From DAOUGC01 sp034429695 (lineage in GTDB: Bacteria > Chloroflexota > Anaerolineae > Anaerolineales > Anaerolineaceae), in NCBI GenBank assembly GCA_034429695.1, contig DAOUGC010000011.1, forward strand, positions 1 through 16,587: DNA of 16,587 nt, given 5' to 3'. A program made the translations under genes and the position numbers. Of the stretch, positions 1 through 7,344 are shown in pieces; position 1 is the first letter of the stretch; the number at the start of each line of letters is the position of its first letter. Under the pieces are notes generated by a model. It had not been told where the DNA came from. It worked only from the letters and a program-made list of their open reading frames with translations, and did no database searches.

Positions 1-4
1 GGCA

Positions 5-1690
5 ATGAAAGCCACTCTTTCCCGGGAACAACTCGAAGACCGCCTGGCGGCTCTTCACCAGGCCAGCCTGGAACTGGTGCAGGATATTTCGCAGGAGTCC
101 CTGCTGATGCGTCTCGCCGAGCTTGCCAGCGAACAGGCCCGCGCGCGGTTTGCTGCGGTGGGCGTGCTGGGTGAAAACGGCGAACTGGAGCGCTTCATTA
201 CCGTGGGCATGAGCGATGAAGAAGTGGCGAACATGGAACATCCCCCGGTTGGGCTGGGTTTGATCGGCGCACTGATGCACGGCAGCGAAACCATCCGCAT
301 CCCGGATATCGCTGCTGACGAGCGCGCGGCTGGTTTTCCACCCAATCATCCGCCGATGAAATCACTGCTGGGCGTGCCCATTGTGCACAGCGGACGGCAA
401 CTGGGTCAGATCTACATCACTGACAAAATCGGCGCGGACGAGTTCAGCCCGGATGATCAACAGGTGATCGAAACCCTGGCCGCTTATGCTGCCGCCGCCA
501 TCGCCAACGCGCGATTGTACCGCCAGCTTACCCGCCGTGATCGCATTCTTACCCGCCGCAACGAGAACCTGGCGTTGATCAATGAATTGGCCGCCACACT
601 GGCTTCCTCCACCGATGTGGACGCCATGCTGGACCGCTCGTTGACCCAGATTATGGATTATCTCAAACTCGAGGCTGGCGAGATCTTCCTGCGCAGGGGC
701 GATACGCGCATTCTTACTCTTGCCCACCACAAGTCACGTCAGGTGGAGCACCTGTTCACATCAGAGCAATTCCGCCTGGGTGAAGGTGTGGTTGGACGCG
801 CCGCGCTTTCAGCCCAATCGGACATCTATCCGATTGGCTCTCAGGAGGAAGCCTACAGTTTGCATCCATCCCTGGCAGAGCAAAAGATCCATCAGGTGGC
901 GTGCATCCCGCTGGTGGGCAGGCAGGGTGTACTGGGAGTGTTATGCGTTGCCACCAGCAGTGTGCAACCGCTGGGTGAACTGGAAATGCAATTTTTATCG
1001 GCGATTGGCGCGTGGTTCGGCGCGACGATTGAGAACCTGATGCTTAATTTGCAGCAGCGCCGCCTGGCGATCCTCGAAGAGCGCGAACGAATTGGCATGG
1101 ATCTGCACGACGGTGTGATCCAATCCATTTATGCCGTTGGGCTCACCCTGGAACATGCGCGACTTTTGCTAAAGGAAGACTCAACGGCCTCAACCCAGCG
1201 CATTGAACAGGCCATCAACGACCTGAACAGCACCATCCGTGATATTCGTTCGTATATTCTTGATCTGCGCCCGCGCCAGTTGCATGATGAAAATCTGATG
1301 GCTGGTGTGCGCCGCCTGATCAACGAGTTCAGACGCAATGCCACCAGCACCGAGGTCAGCCTGCAGGGACCGGAGACCTTCGCCAACCTGCCCGAGCTGC
1401 AGGCGGTGGCGTTGTTCCATATTTGCCAGGAGGCGCTGGCAAATGTGGCAAAACATTCACGCGCCCGGCACGTGTCTGTGGCGCTGTGGCAGACCGCCGA
1501 CCGCGTGCTGCTTGAGGTGATGGACGACGGGCGCGGATTTGACGCCACCAACACCCGCTCGGCGCTTGGCCACGGCCTCTCCAACATGTTCACCCGCGCC
1601 CGCAATGTGGGCGGTGACGTTGAGATCTCATCGGAACCCGGCTCGGGCACGACCATTCTTGCCTGGGTGCCGACATCGAAGGACGGATAA
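5..1690 (+). CDS. GAF-domain sensor histidine kinase (NarX/DesK type, HisKA_3)
   Basis: Cytoplasmic two-component sensor kinase that should phosphorylate a NarL/LuxR-type response regulator. Two GAF-like sensor domains are visible, at about residues 20-170 and 195-350. The HisKA_3 dimerisation segment follows, with motif ERIGMDLHDGVIQ and phospho-acceptor His368. The HATPase_c domain has an N-box (QEALANVAKHS, Asn480), a G1 box (DDGRGFD, from residue 507) and a G2 box (GHGLSNM, from residue 522). No transmembrane segment is visible, so the signal is probably cytoplasmic (small ligand, redox or gas); which one cannot be read from the sequence. The ATG lies 5 bases from the window edge, so the ribosome site is not visible and the true start could be upstream. 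No response regulator is in the window; it may lie upstream. The methyltransferase gene follows after 6 bases and is probably co-transcribed. Confidence 0.9.
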   Translation: MKATLSREQLEDRLAALHQASLELVQDISQESLLMRLAELASEQARARFAAVGVLGENGELERFITVGMSDEEVANMEHPPVGLGLIGALMHGSETIRIPDIAADERAAGFPPNHPPMKSLLGVPIVHSGRQLGQIYITDKIGADEFSPDDQQVIETLAAYAAAAIANARLYRQLTRRDRILTRRNENLALINELAATLASSTDVDAMLDRSLTQIMDYLKLEAGEIFLRRGDTRILTLAHHKSRQVEHLFTSEQFRLGEGVVGRAALSAQSDIYPIGSQEEAYSLHPSLAEQKIHQVACIPLVGRQGVLGVLCVATSSVQPLGELEMQFLSAIGAWFGATIENLMLNLQQRRLAILEERERIGMDLHDGVIQSIYAVGLTLEHARLLLKEDSTASTQRIEQAINDLNSTIRDIRSYILDLRPRQLHDENLMAGVRRLINEFRRNATSTEVSLQGPETFANLPELQAVALFHICQEALANVAKHSRARHVSVALWQTADRVLLEVMDDGRGFDATNTRSALGHGLSNMFTRARNVGGDVEISSEPGSGTTILAWVPTSKDG

Positions 1691-1696
1691 CCCCGC

Positions 1697-2428
1697 ATGG
1701 AAGAACAATTCGATAAAGCTGCAGAACGCGGCGTACCGTCGTTGGTATGGCGCGCCGGACAGGACCGCCGCCTGGAGATGATCCGCTCGGCGGCGGGTGA
1801 ATTGCGCTGCGGCAATGTGCTGGTGGATGGCTGCGGGCTGGGTATGTACCTCTCGCGTCTGGATGACGAAGCTGCGCTGGCGATTGGGCTGGATATTGAG
1901 CACCCGCGCCTGCAGGAGACGATGAAGATTAGCCCGCTGGTGGTGTGCGGGGCAGGCGAGTATTTGCCCTTCCCGGATGCATCCTTTGACCTGGTGTTAT
2001 CGCATGAGGTGCTGGAACATGTGCAGGATGACCTGCTGGCGATTCGCGAGATTGTGCGCGTGCTGCGCCCGGGCGGGCGGCTGACGCTGTTTTGCCCAAA
2101 CCGCGGTTACCCGTTTGAGACGCACGGCGTATACTGGCGTGGGCGTTATCATTTTGGCAACATTCCGCTGGTGAATTATCTGCCCCGGCGCTGGCGCGAT
2201 AAACTGGCTCCGCATGTGCGCGCTTACACCCGCCGCGACCTGGAAAAGTTGTTCGCCGGTCTGCCGGTAAAGTATGTCCAGCGTACGGTGATCTTCGGCG
2301 CGTACGATAACATCATTGCCCGCTTTGGCACAGCCGGAAAATTTCTACGCGGTGTCTTGCAGTGGATGGAACGCACCCCGTTGCGCGGGCTGGGGTTGAG
2401 CCATTTCTGGGTGGTGGAAAAACTGTAG
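1697..2428 (+). CDS. Class I SAM-dependent methyltransferase
   Basis: A 243-residue Methyltransf_11-type enzyme. SAM-binding motif I is VLVDGCGLGM (residues 41-50), the acidic ribose-binding position is in GLDIEHP (64-70), motif II/III is DASFDLVLSHEVLEHV (94-109), and the post-motif is EIVRVLRPGGRL (118-129). The substrate is not evident. The C-terminal half (YWRGRYHFGNIPLVNYLP and following) resembles methyltransferases acting on lipids, quinones or sugars, but this is only an impression. It starts 6 bases after the kinase stop; the nearest purine-rich sequence (AAGGA near 1679) is about 13 bases from the ATG, so coupling to the upstream gene is likely. It ends facing the minus-strand gene that stops at 2455, with 26 bases between them. 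Confidence 0.85.
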   Translation: MEEQFDKAAERGVPSLVWRAGQDRRLEMIRSAAGELRCGNVLVDGCGLGMYLSRLDDEAALAIGLDIEHPRLQETMKISPLVVCGAGEYLPFPDASFDLVLSHEVLEHVQDDLLAIREIVRVLRPGGRLTLFCPNRGYPFETHGVYWRGRYHFGNIPLVNYLPRRWRDKLAPHVRAYTRRDLEKLFAGLPVKYVQRTVIFGAYDNIIARFGTAGKFLRGVLQWMERTPLRGLGLSHFWVVEKL

Positions 2429-2454
2429 CCGACCCGGTATGGGCAGGTGCGGGT

Positions 2455-2691
2455 TTATTGTGGTTCGCGCTGAATCCGCCCTGATGCTGATGCGACCGGT
2501 CGTTTGAAGTAGGCAGCCGGTCCGCTTTTTTCGTTGACCACTGCCACCAGTTCCCAGCCCTGCTTTTCGAGATGATCCCAGGCTTGAAAATCCGAGCCGG
2601 TGCGGTCAGCTTTGTCTTCAAACAACCCATCGCGGCCCAGGTAAATGATGCGCGTTCCCACCAGTTTGCAATGTTCAAATCGCTGCGCCAT
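2455..2691 (-). CDS. DUF4177-like small protein
   Basis: A 78-residue protein beginning MAQRFEHCKLVG. The signature is an aromatic beta segment followed by WDHLEKQGWELVAVV (about 39-53) and a terminal strand with AAYFKRP, the pattern of the DUF4177 family (L-x-x-x-G-W-E-L-V-x-V). The role of this family is unknown. I place the start at 2691 because the minus strand carries GGAGG five bases upstream of this ATG. The longer reading frame back to 2817 runs into dispersed repeat sequence and adds no family-like residues. No signal peptide or membrane segment is visible. It is convergent with the methyltransferase gene. Its upstream region (2692 onward) is repeat-rich, so its promoter may lie in or next to repeat DNA. 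Confidence 0.7.
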   Translation of the reverse strand: MAQRFEHCKLVGTRIIYLGRDGLFEDKADRTGSDFQAWDHLEKQGWELVAVVNEKSGPAAYFKRPVASASGRIQREPQ

Positions 2692-2770
2692 GTGTGCCTC
2701 CACAGAACCAACATGATTGGATGTTTGGTTGGATTTTAACCCCAATTCGTGATGAACATAACGAAAAGTT

Positions 2771-2955
2771 TTTGTTCGTGTCATTCGTGTTTGCTTTTCC
2801 CTGACCCCGAAGAACAAATCACGAATTACACGAGGGGACGAAATACACGAAGTTTTTGTTCGCGTCGTTCGTTTGTTCGTGTCATTCGTGTTTGCTTTTC
2901 CCTGACCCCGAAGAACAAATCACGAATTACACGAAGGGACGAAATACACGAAGTT
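2771..2955. repeat. 84-bp direct duplication, each copy with internal inverted repeat
   Basis: Copies at 2771-2854 and 2872-2955 (offset 101) differ at one base (g2834 versus a2935). Within each copy the motif ttcgtgtcattcgtg (2775-2789 in copy 1) is repeated in inverted orientation as cacgaattacacgaa (2921-2935 in copy 2), with one arm mismatch, so each unit can fold on itself. Together with the following hairpin element this fills most of the 449-base gene-free stretch 2692-3140. The stretch from 3057 to 3140 shows only a degenerate fragment of the next repeat (caggggaggt near 3105). Short plus- and minus-strand reading frames through here are artefacts of the repeat. Confidence 0.85.
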
Positions 2956-2960
2956 GCCAT

Positions 2961-3056
2961 ACGCCCCCTCCTGCCTCCCCCGAATCTGGCAGAAAGAACG
3001 CTGCCAGATTCAGGGGAGGTAAAAAGTTTCCTGATTTTTGCGGTTTCCTTCCCTTG
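2961..3056. repeat. 96-bp palindromic repeat element, copy A
   Basis: First copy of an element repeated at 3665-3760 (offset 704, five mismatches, the first 64 bases identical). It contains a long hairpin: arm cctcccccgaatctggcag at 2974-2992, an 8-base loop at 2993-3000, and the complementary arm at 3001-3019 with one mismatch. It has the form of a REP or MITE-like dispersed palindrome. No transposase is visible nearby. Confidence 0.85.
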
Positions 3057-3140
3057 AATTTGGCATGACGCAATGTATCGTGAGAAATAAATCGTATGAG
3101 CCTGCAGGGGAGGTCAAAGCTGTCTTGATTCTTTGGAAAA

Positions 3141-3500
3141 TCATGGCGAATGTTGAATGGCTGACTGGATGGTCTCCAAAACCTTCTCGAAATCATTGAG
3201 GACTTCATCATTCCAGAAGCGAATCACGCGGTAACCCAGACCCTCCAAAAATTCTGTCCGTTGCGCGTCGTACTCCTGTAAATCTTGATGCTGCTTCCCG
3301 TCAATTTCTATAACGAGCTTGTGTCTGGGTGAGCAAAAATCAACCACATAAATCCCCACTGCATGTTGACGTCGGAAATGAACCCCGCACATGCAGTGAT
3401 TCCTTAAAAATCCCCATAACCTGTTTTCGGCATCGGTGGTGTTGTGGCGCAATTCATTGGCAAAGCGCTTGGTGTGAACAGGTGATCGCCTGGGAGGCAT
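3141..3500 (-). CDS. DUF559 domain endonuclease-like protein (Vsr-related PD-(D/E)XK fold)
   Basis: A 119-residue protein with the DUF559 signature: an N-terminal helix TDAENRLWGFLRNH (about 21-34), then HFRRQHAVGIYVVDF (41-55), LVIEIDGKQH (62-71), and the terminal GYRVIRFWNDEVL (88-100) followed by an amphipathic helix. The D54, E65, D67 and Q70/H71 positions fit the PD-(D/E)XK nuclease core shared with the Vsr very-short-patch repair enzyme. The start is supported by GAGG (3506-3509) five bases upstream of the ATG. The gene sits alone between two direct copies of the 96-bp palindromic repeat. DUF559 genes are often scattered and strain-variable; their function is not established. Nuclease activity here is inferred from fold only. 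Confidence 0.85.
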   Translation of the reverse strand: MPPRRSPVHTKRFANELRHNTTDAENRLWGFLRNHCMCGVHFRRQHAVGIYVVDFCSPRHKLVIEIDGKQHQDLQEYDAQRTEFLEGLGYRVIRFWNDEVLNDFEKVLETIQSAIQHSP

Positions 3501-3564
3501 TTCAACCTCATTAAAACTTCAAGCCAATTTCCAGGATGCAATTTATTTCACAACCACTGCACAC

Positions 3565-3641
3565 ACCCTCCCCTGAATGCGGAGCCTTGGGCGAAGCATT
3601 CGGGGGAGGGTGGCAAATTGCCTGTAGTTTGGCAATTTGCC
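3565..3641. repeat. Pair of adjacent hairpins upstream of the DUF559 gene
   Basis: Hairpin 1: accctcccctgaatgc at 3565-3580 pairs with 3596-3611 (16 bp, one mismatch, 15-base loop). Hairpin 2: ggcaaattgcc at 3612-3622 pairs perfectly with 3631-3641 across an 8-base loop. Further on, gggggcg (3646-3652) can pair with cgccccc (3666-3672) at the edge of repeat copy B. The ctcccc-gaat core of hairpin 1 resembles the stem of the 96-bp element, suggesting a related repeat family. These occupy most of the 270-base gap 3501-3770. Confidence 0.8.
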
Positions 3642-3664
3642 GGGTGGGGGCGCATTTTCGGGAG

Positions 3665-3760
3665 ACGCCCCCTCCTGCCTCCCCCGAATCTGGCAGAAAG
3701 AACGCTGCCAGATTCAGGGGAGGTAAAAGGTTCCCGGATCTTTGTGGTTTCCTTCCCTTG
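3665..3760. repeat. 96-bp palindromic repeat element, copy B
   Basis: Second copy of the element at 2961-3056, in the same orientation. Its 19-bp hairpin arms are at 3678-3696 and 3705-3723. It ends only 10 bases from the stop codon of the UPF0173 gene, so on the minus strand this hairpin lies directly downstream of that gene and could protect the 3' end of its mRNA or help terminate it. Confidence 0.85.
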
Positions 3761-3770
3761 TACCCCGCGC

Positions 3771-4460
3771 TTATTCCAGCTCGAAAACGCCGCCCGGTTT
3801 GAGTAAGTACACCTGCGCAGACGTTTCCTCCTGCACGCGCTGGCACCATGCCGCCGCATTCTGGTGGATGACATCCCATGTGTCAAAATGGATCGGGATG
3901 ACATTCTTCGGCTTGAGCATCTTCACCGCGCGCAGGGCATCCTCTGGTCCCATGGTGTAATTATCGCCGATGGGCAACATGGCAAGGTCAATGCCTTCCT
4001 CGCCAATCAGCGCCATGTCGCCAAACAAGCCGGTATCGCCGGCCATGTAGATTTTTTTGCCGTCCTTTGTGTACAGCAACAGTCCGCACGGGTTGCCGCC
4101 GTAAGAACCATCCGGCAGCGACGAGCCGTGAATCGCAAAGGTCAGTTTGAGATACCCGAACGGGTGCTGGAACCCACCCCCCAGATGCTGGCCGTGGCTT
4201 TTGACGCCCTGTTGATCCAGCCAGCGCGCCACTTCTGCCACCGAGATGGCTGTCGCGCCGGTGCGTTTGGCGATCGCCACCGTGTCGCCAACGTGATCAC
4301 CGTGCCCGTGTGTCACCAGGATGAAATCGGCTTTAACTGTGGCCGGGTCAGCGCCGCTTAATGCGGGGTTGCCCGTGAAATATGGATCCACCAGCAGGTG
4401 ATACCCCGCCGTCTCAATGCCAATTGCGGCGTGACCAAACCATGTGATTTTTGTGCTCAT
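3771..4460 (-). CDS. UPF0173 metal-dependent hydrolase (metallo-beta-lactamase fold)
   Basis: A 229-residue metallo-beta-lactamase-fold protein, the usual length for the UPF0173 (YtkL-like) family. It begins with ITWFGHAAIGIE and has the metal-binding motif HGHGDH (51-56) after an ILVT strand. The other expected ligands are His111, Asp142 in MAGDTGLFGD, and His191 in VIPIHFDTWD. The substrate of this family is not established. No signal peptide is visible, so it is cytoplasmic. The start is well supported by GGGAGG six bases upstream of the ATG on the minus strand. It is divergent from gatB across 140 bases. Its stop codon abuts repeat copy B. Confidence 0.9.
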   Translation of the reverse strand: MSTKITWFGHAAIGIETAGYHLLVDPYFTGNPALSGADPATVKADFILVTHGHGDHVGDTVAIAKRTGATAISVAEVARWLDQQGVKSHGQHLGGGFQHPFGYLKLTFAIHGSSLPDGSYGGNPCGLLLYTKDGKKIYMAGDTGLFGDMALIGEEGIDLAMLPIGDNYTMGPEDALRAVKMLKPKNVIPIHFDTWDVIHQNAAAWCQRVQEETSAQVYLLKPGGVFELE

Positions 4461-4491
4461 GTTAAACCTCCCTCAATTGCGTATTGTCTTC

Positions 4492-4520
4492 ATATTAAAC
4501 CATCCTACTGGCAAATGCAA
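4492..4520 (-). promoter_or_regulatory. Candidate sigma70-type promoter for the UPF0173 gene
   Basis: On the minus strand, TTGCAT (4520-4515) and TAATAT (4497-4492) are separated by exactly 17 bases. The predicted start of transcription is near 4485, giving a leader of about 25 bases that includes the GGGAGG ribosome site. It is found by pattern only. No comparably good promoter is seen for the divergent gatB, although A+T-rich TAAAAT hexamers occur at 4563 and 4576. Confidence 0.5.
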
Positions 4521-4600
4521 ACAAAACAGGCTCAACCCGCGATGCCCGTTGGGGAAGGCTGGTAAAATTAACCATTAAAATCAGGATAAGGAAGCCGCCC

Positions 4601-6079
4601 GTGGAATACGAAGCCGTGATCGGACTGGAAGTACACGCTGAACTGTTGACGCAGACCAAGATGTTCTGCGCCTGCCCCGTGCTGGATACCACGCTGGCAG
4701 AGCCAAACACGGCGGTGTGCCCGGTATGTGCTGGAATGCCGGGCGTGTTGCCGGTGACCAACCGCATGGCAGTGGAATACGGCTTGCGCGTGGCGCTGGC
4801 GCTGGGTTGTCAGGTTCAGCGCGTCAGCATCTTCGAACGCAAAAACTACTTCTACCCCGACCTGCCCAAAGGCTACCAGATTTCCCAGTACGAGCATCCG
4901 CTGGCAGTGGATGGATGCCTGCCCATAGAAACCAGCACCGGTCAACGCGTGATCCGCATCCGCCGCGTGCATCTGGAGGAAGATACCGGCAAGCTCACCC
5001 ACATCAACGGCGGGCCTGATGCCCATTCGCTGATCAACCTCAACCGCGCCGGAGTGCCGCTGCTCGAGATCGTAACCGAGCCGGACATGCACACCGTTGA
5101 GGAAGTCCGCGCCTACGCAACCAGTTTGCGCCTGTTGCTGCGCACGCTGGGGGTCAACAGCGGCGACATGCAGAAGGGCGTGATCCGTTTTGAAGCCAAT
5201 GTGTCCATCCGCCCGGCGGGCAGTCAGGAACTGGGCACACGGGTGGAGATCAAAAACCTGAACAGTTTCAGGGCGCTGGAACGCTCGGTGATCTATCAGA
5301 TCGAACAGCAGCGCCATACACTGGAAGCTGGCGGCAAAGTGGCACAGGAAACGCTCGGTTGGGATGAAGCCACTGAGACCACCTACTCACAGCGCAGCAA
5401 GGAAGATGCACATGACTACCGCTACTTCCCCGAGCCTGATCTGCCTCCCGTGATTGTTGAAGCTGGCTGGGTGGAGGCGGTGCGTTCCGCCCTGCCCGAG
5501 TTGCCGCGCGCGCGCATTCAACGTTTGCAGCAGCAATACGGCATTACCGCCAGTGATGCGCACTTGATGGTGGAGGAGAGCGGTGTGGCGGATTACTTTG
5601 AAGCCGCCGCCAGCGCCGGACAGGCGCATGAGGGCAGCCCAGGGCTGAGCGCCGTGCTCATCGCCAACTGGCTGCTGGGCGAGGTGTTTGGCTACCTGAA
5701 CGCCAGCGGCGAGAGCCTGAGCGCCCTTCGCGTGCCGCCTGCTGCACTGGCTGAGCTGCTGGGGTTGCTGTCAGAGGGTGCGATCAATGCCGCCACGGCC
5801 AAAACCGTGCTGGTGGAGATGCTGCAAAGCGGGCGCGGTGCACGTCAAATCGTTGCCGAGCGCGGCTTGCAGCAGATCTCGGACGGGGGGCAAATTTCTG
5901 CATGGGTGCGCCAGACGCTGGACGAGCACCCTGCCGAACTCAACAGCTACCTGCAGGGCAAGGAAAGCCTGTCCAACTGGTTCTTCGGTCAGGTCATGCG
6001 CGCCGCCGCAGGTCGCGGCGACCCGCGCGTGATCCGCGCCGAGCTGGAACGGCAATTAAAGGAAAGACAGAAAGGGTAA
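4601..6079 (+). CDS. gatB: Aspartyl/glutamyl-tRNA(Asn/Gln) amidotransferase subunit B
   Basis: The kinase/transamidation subunit of GatCAB, which converts Glu-tRNA(Gln) and Asp-tRNA(Asn) to Gln-tRNA(Gln) and Asn-tRNA(Asn). The N-terminus IGLEVHAELLTQTKMFC is diagnostic. CxC (23,25) and CxxC (40,43) form the family's zinc site, in EPNTAVCPVCAGMPGVLP. Further signatures are NYFYPDLPKGYQISQYE, HLEEDTGKL, NRAGVPLLEIVTEPD and RVEIKNLNSFRALE. The C-terminal region (about 330-490) is the helical plus YqeY-like tRNA-binding part. At 492 residues it is a normal length. The start is GTG, preceded by TAAGGAAG with about seven bases of spacing. gatA and gatC are not in the window. The next gene begins at the base after its stop, so the two are co-transcribed. 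Confidence 0.97.
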   Translation: MEYEAVIGLEVHAELLTQTKMFCACPVLDTTLAEPNTAVCPVCAGMPGVLPVTNRMAVEYGLRVALALGCQVQRVSIFERKNYFYPDLPKGYQISQYEHPLAVDGCLPIETSTGQRVIRIRRVHLEEDTGKLTHINGGPDAHSLINLNRAGVPLLEIVTEPDMHTVEEVRAYATSLRLLLRTLGVNSGDMQKGVIRFEANVSIRPAGSQELGTRVEIKNLNSFRALERSVIYQIEQQRHTLEAGGKVAQETLGWDEATETTYSQRSKEDAHDYRYFPEPDLPPVIVEAGWVEAVRSALPELPRARIQRLQQQYGITASDAHLMVEESGVADYFEAAASAGQAHEGSPGLSAVLIANWLLGEVFGYLNASGESLSALRVPPAALAELLGLLSEGAINAATAKTVLVEMLQSGRGARQIVAERGLQQISDGGQISAWVRQTLDEHPAELNSYLQGKESLSNWFFGQVMRAAAGRGDPRVIRAELERQLKERQKG

Positions 6080-6589
6080 ATGACCATGTTCAGAGATATG
6101 CGCCGCAAGCAACAAAAACTCTCCGATGACGAGGCAATCGCCATTCTGCAAACCTGCACATCCGGCGTGCTGGCGGTCAGTGGTGACGATGATTACCCTT
6201 ACGCCGTTCCATTAAGTTACGCATACGAAGAAGGAAAACTTTACTTTCATATCGCAAATGAAGGGCATAAACTGGACGGCATCCTGAGGAACGACCGCGT
6301 CTCCTTTTGCGTGATCCATGCGGACGACGTGGTGCAGGCCACCTTCACCACGCACTTTCGCAGTGTGATTGTGTTCGGGCGTGCGCGCGTGCTCACCGAT
6401 GCCGGTGAAAAACGCCATGCCCTGCAATGCCTGGTGAAGAAATACTCCCCCGATTACGTCCCCCAGGGAGAGGCGGAAATTGAAAAGTCGTGGAACCGCT
6501 TCATGGCGGTCGAAGTGCGCATCGAGCATATGACCGGCAAAGCCGCCATCGAACTCATCCATCCCAAAGATCAGGAAAGCCAGGCGTAA
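6080..6589 (+). CDS. Pyridoxamine 5'-phosphate oxidase-family flavoprotein (NimA-like)
   Basis: A 169-residue split-barrel FMN-binding protein of the 5-nitroimidazole-resistance (NimA) type. It begins MRRKQQKLSDDEAIAIL and has GVLAVSGDDDYPYAVPLSYAY (29-49), LYFHIANEGHKLDGIL (54-69) and SVIVFGRARVL, all typical of this family, including a His in the GHK segment (residue 63). It probably binds FMN or heme; the substrate is unknown, and resistance to nitroimidazoles should not be assumed. The ATG directly follows the gatB stop (TAAATG), with AAAGGG just upstream, so translation is coupled to gatB. ATG codons at 6086 and 6098 are alternative starts. Co-location with gatB looks like operon packing rather than a shared pathway. 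Confidence 0.85.
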   Translation: MTMFRDMRRKQQKLSDDEAIAILQTCTSGVLAVSGDDDYPYAVPLSYAYEEGKLYFHIANEGHKLDGILRNDRVSFCVIHADDVVQATFTTHFRSVIVFGRARVLTDAGEKRHALQCLVKKYSPDYVPQGEAEIEKSWNRFMAVEVRIEHMTGKAAIELIHPKDQESQA

Positions 6590-6591
6590 CC

Positions 6592-7344
6592 ATGCCCACC
6601 CAGACCGACCTGCACCGCGCCGCCCTGCGCAGCCTGAACGGCGATTGGGACGACTATATCCTGCAGCATTGCAACCTGCCGGGCCCGCGCGGCAACCTTG
6701 AACTGGCTCATGCGGTGGCGTGGGAGGGGCAGCCAGCCATGTTCGAGCGCTGGCTGGGTTGGACGGTTGAGCGCGCACCGGTGAACGACCCGCACGAGTT
6801 CCTGTACTTTTGTGCCGTGCTGGGGCTGGGTGTGCATTGCGCCGGAAAGGACCCCGCCATGTTGGAGCGGCTGGCAGCCTTCAGCCAGGATGCCCGCTGG
6901 CGCACGCGTGAGGCGGTTGCCATGGCGCTGCAAGCCTGGGGTGACCGCGACATGCCCGCCCTGCTGACTGCCATGCGCTCATGGGTTGACGCCGGACGCT
7001 ACCAGCAGCGCGCCGCGGTTGCCGGGCTGTGCGAGCCGCGCCTGTTGAAGGACCCCACTGCCGCCTTGGAGACCTTGAAGATTATGGACGACATCACGGC
7101 AACGCTGGAGAACGCCCCTGACCGTGCCAGCGAGCCGTTTCGCACGCTGCGCCAGGCGCTTGGGTATGCCTGGAGCGTGGCAGTCGTGGCGCTGCCTGCC
7201 GAAGGCAAGCCGCGCATGGAGCGCTGGATGGCTTCAACGGATGCAGACATCTGCTGGGTGATACACGAGAATCTCAAAAAGAACCGCCTGGTGCGCATGG
7301 ATGCCGCCTGGGTGGATGCCTGCAAAGCCCGTTATGGGTTGTAG
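6592..7344 (+). CDS. HEAT-like helical repeat protein, function unknown
   Basis: A 250-residue, Trp- and Arg-rich, all-helical-looking protein starting MPTQTDLHRAALRSLNGDWD. Segments such as DARWRTREAVAMALQAWGD (about 99-117), RYQQRAAVAGLCEPRLL and STDADICWVIHENLKKNRL have the paired-helix spacing and the R-x-A-V-A-x-A pattern of HEAT repeats, as in AlkD-like and other scaffold proteins. No catalytic motif is recognised. I place the start at 6592, two bases after the preceding stop; the frame is open further upstream to 6490 but that would bury it in the flavoprotein gene. Its stop codon abuts, with zero spacing, the stop codon of the convergent Nudix gene. It may assist the flavoprotein, but this is only context. 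Confidence 0.75.
   Translation: MPTQTDLHRAALRSLNGDWDDYILQHCNLPGPRGNLELAHAVAWEGQPAMFERWLGWTVERAPVNDPHEFLYFCAVLGLGVHCAGKDPAMLERLAAFSQDARWRTREAVAMALQAWGDRDMPALLTAMRSWVDAGRYQQRAAVAGLCEPRLLKDPTAALETLKIMDDITATLENAPDRASEPFRTLRQALGYAWSVAVVALPAEGKPRMERWMASTDADICWVIHENLKKNRLVRMDAAWVDACKARYGL

Noticed and set aside
2692..2817. N-terminal extension of the DUF4177-like protein to 2817
   Set aside because: It reads into the 84-bp repeat, and GGAGG sits five bases before the internal ATG at 2691.
2749..3068. Plus-strand ORFs in the repeat region
   Set aside because: They translate duplicated palindromic DNA, have no ribosome site of note and resemble one another only because of the repeats.
2771..3760. 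CRISPR array
   Set aside because: Repeat units are long, self-complementary and few, without regular unique spacers or cas genes.
3511..3904. Minus- and plus-strand ORFs around repeat copy B
   Set aside because: They mix repeat sequence with the out-of-frame end of the UPF0173 gene.
4563..4581. gatB promoter at TAAAAT hexamers
   Set aside because: Two possible -10 boxes but no -35 at suitable spacing; not strong enough to list as a feature.
6490..6591. Longer start for the HEAT-like protein
   Set aside because: It would overlap the flavoprotein gene by about 100 bases; the ATG at 6592 fits operon spacing.
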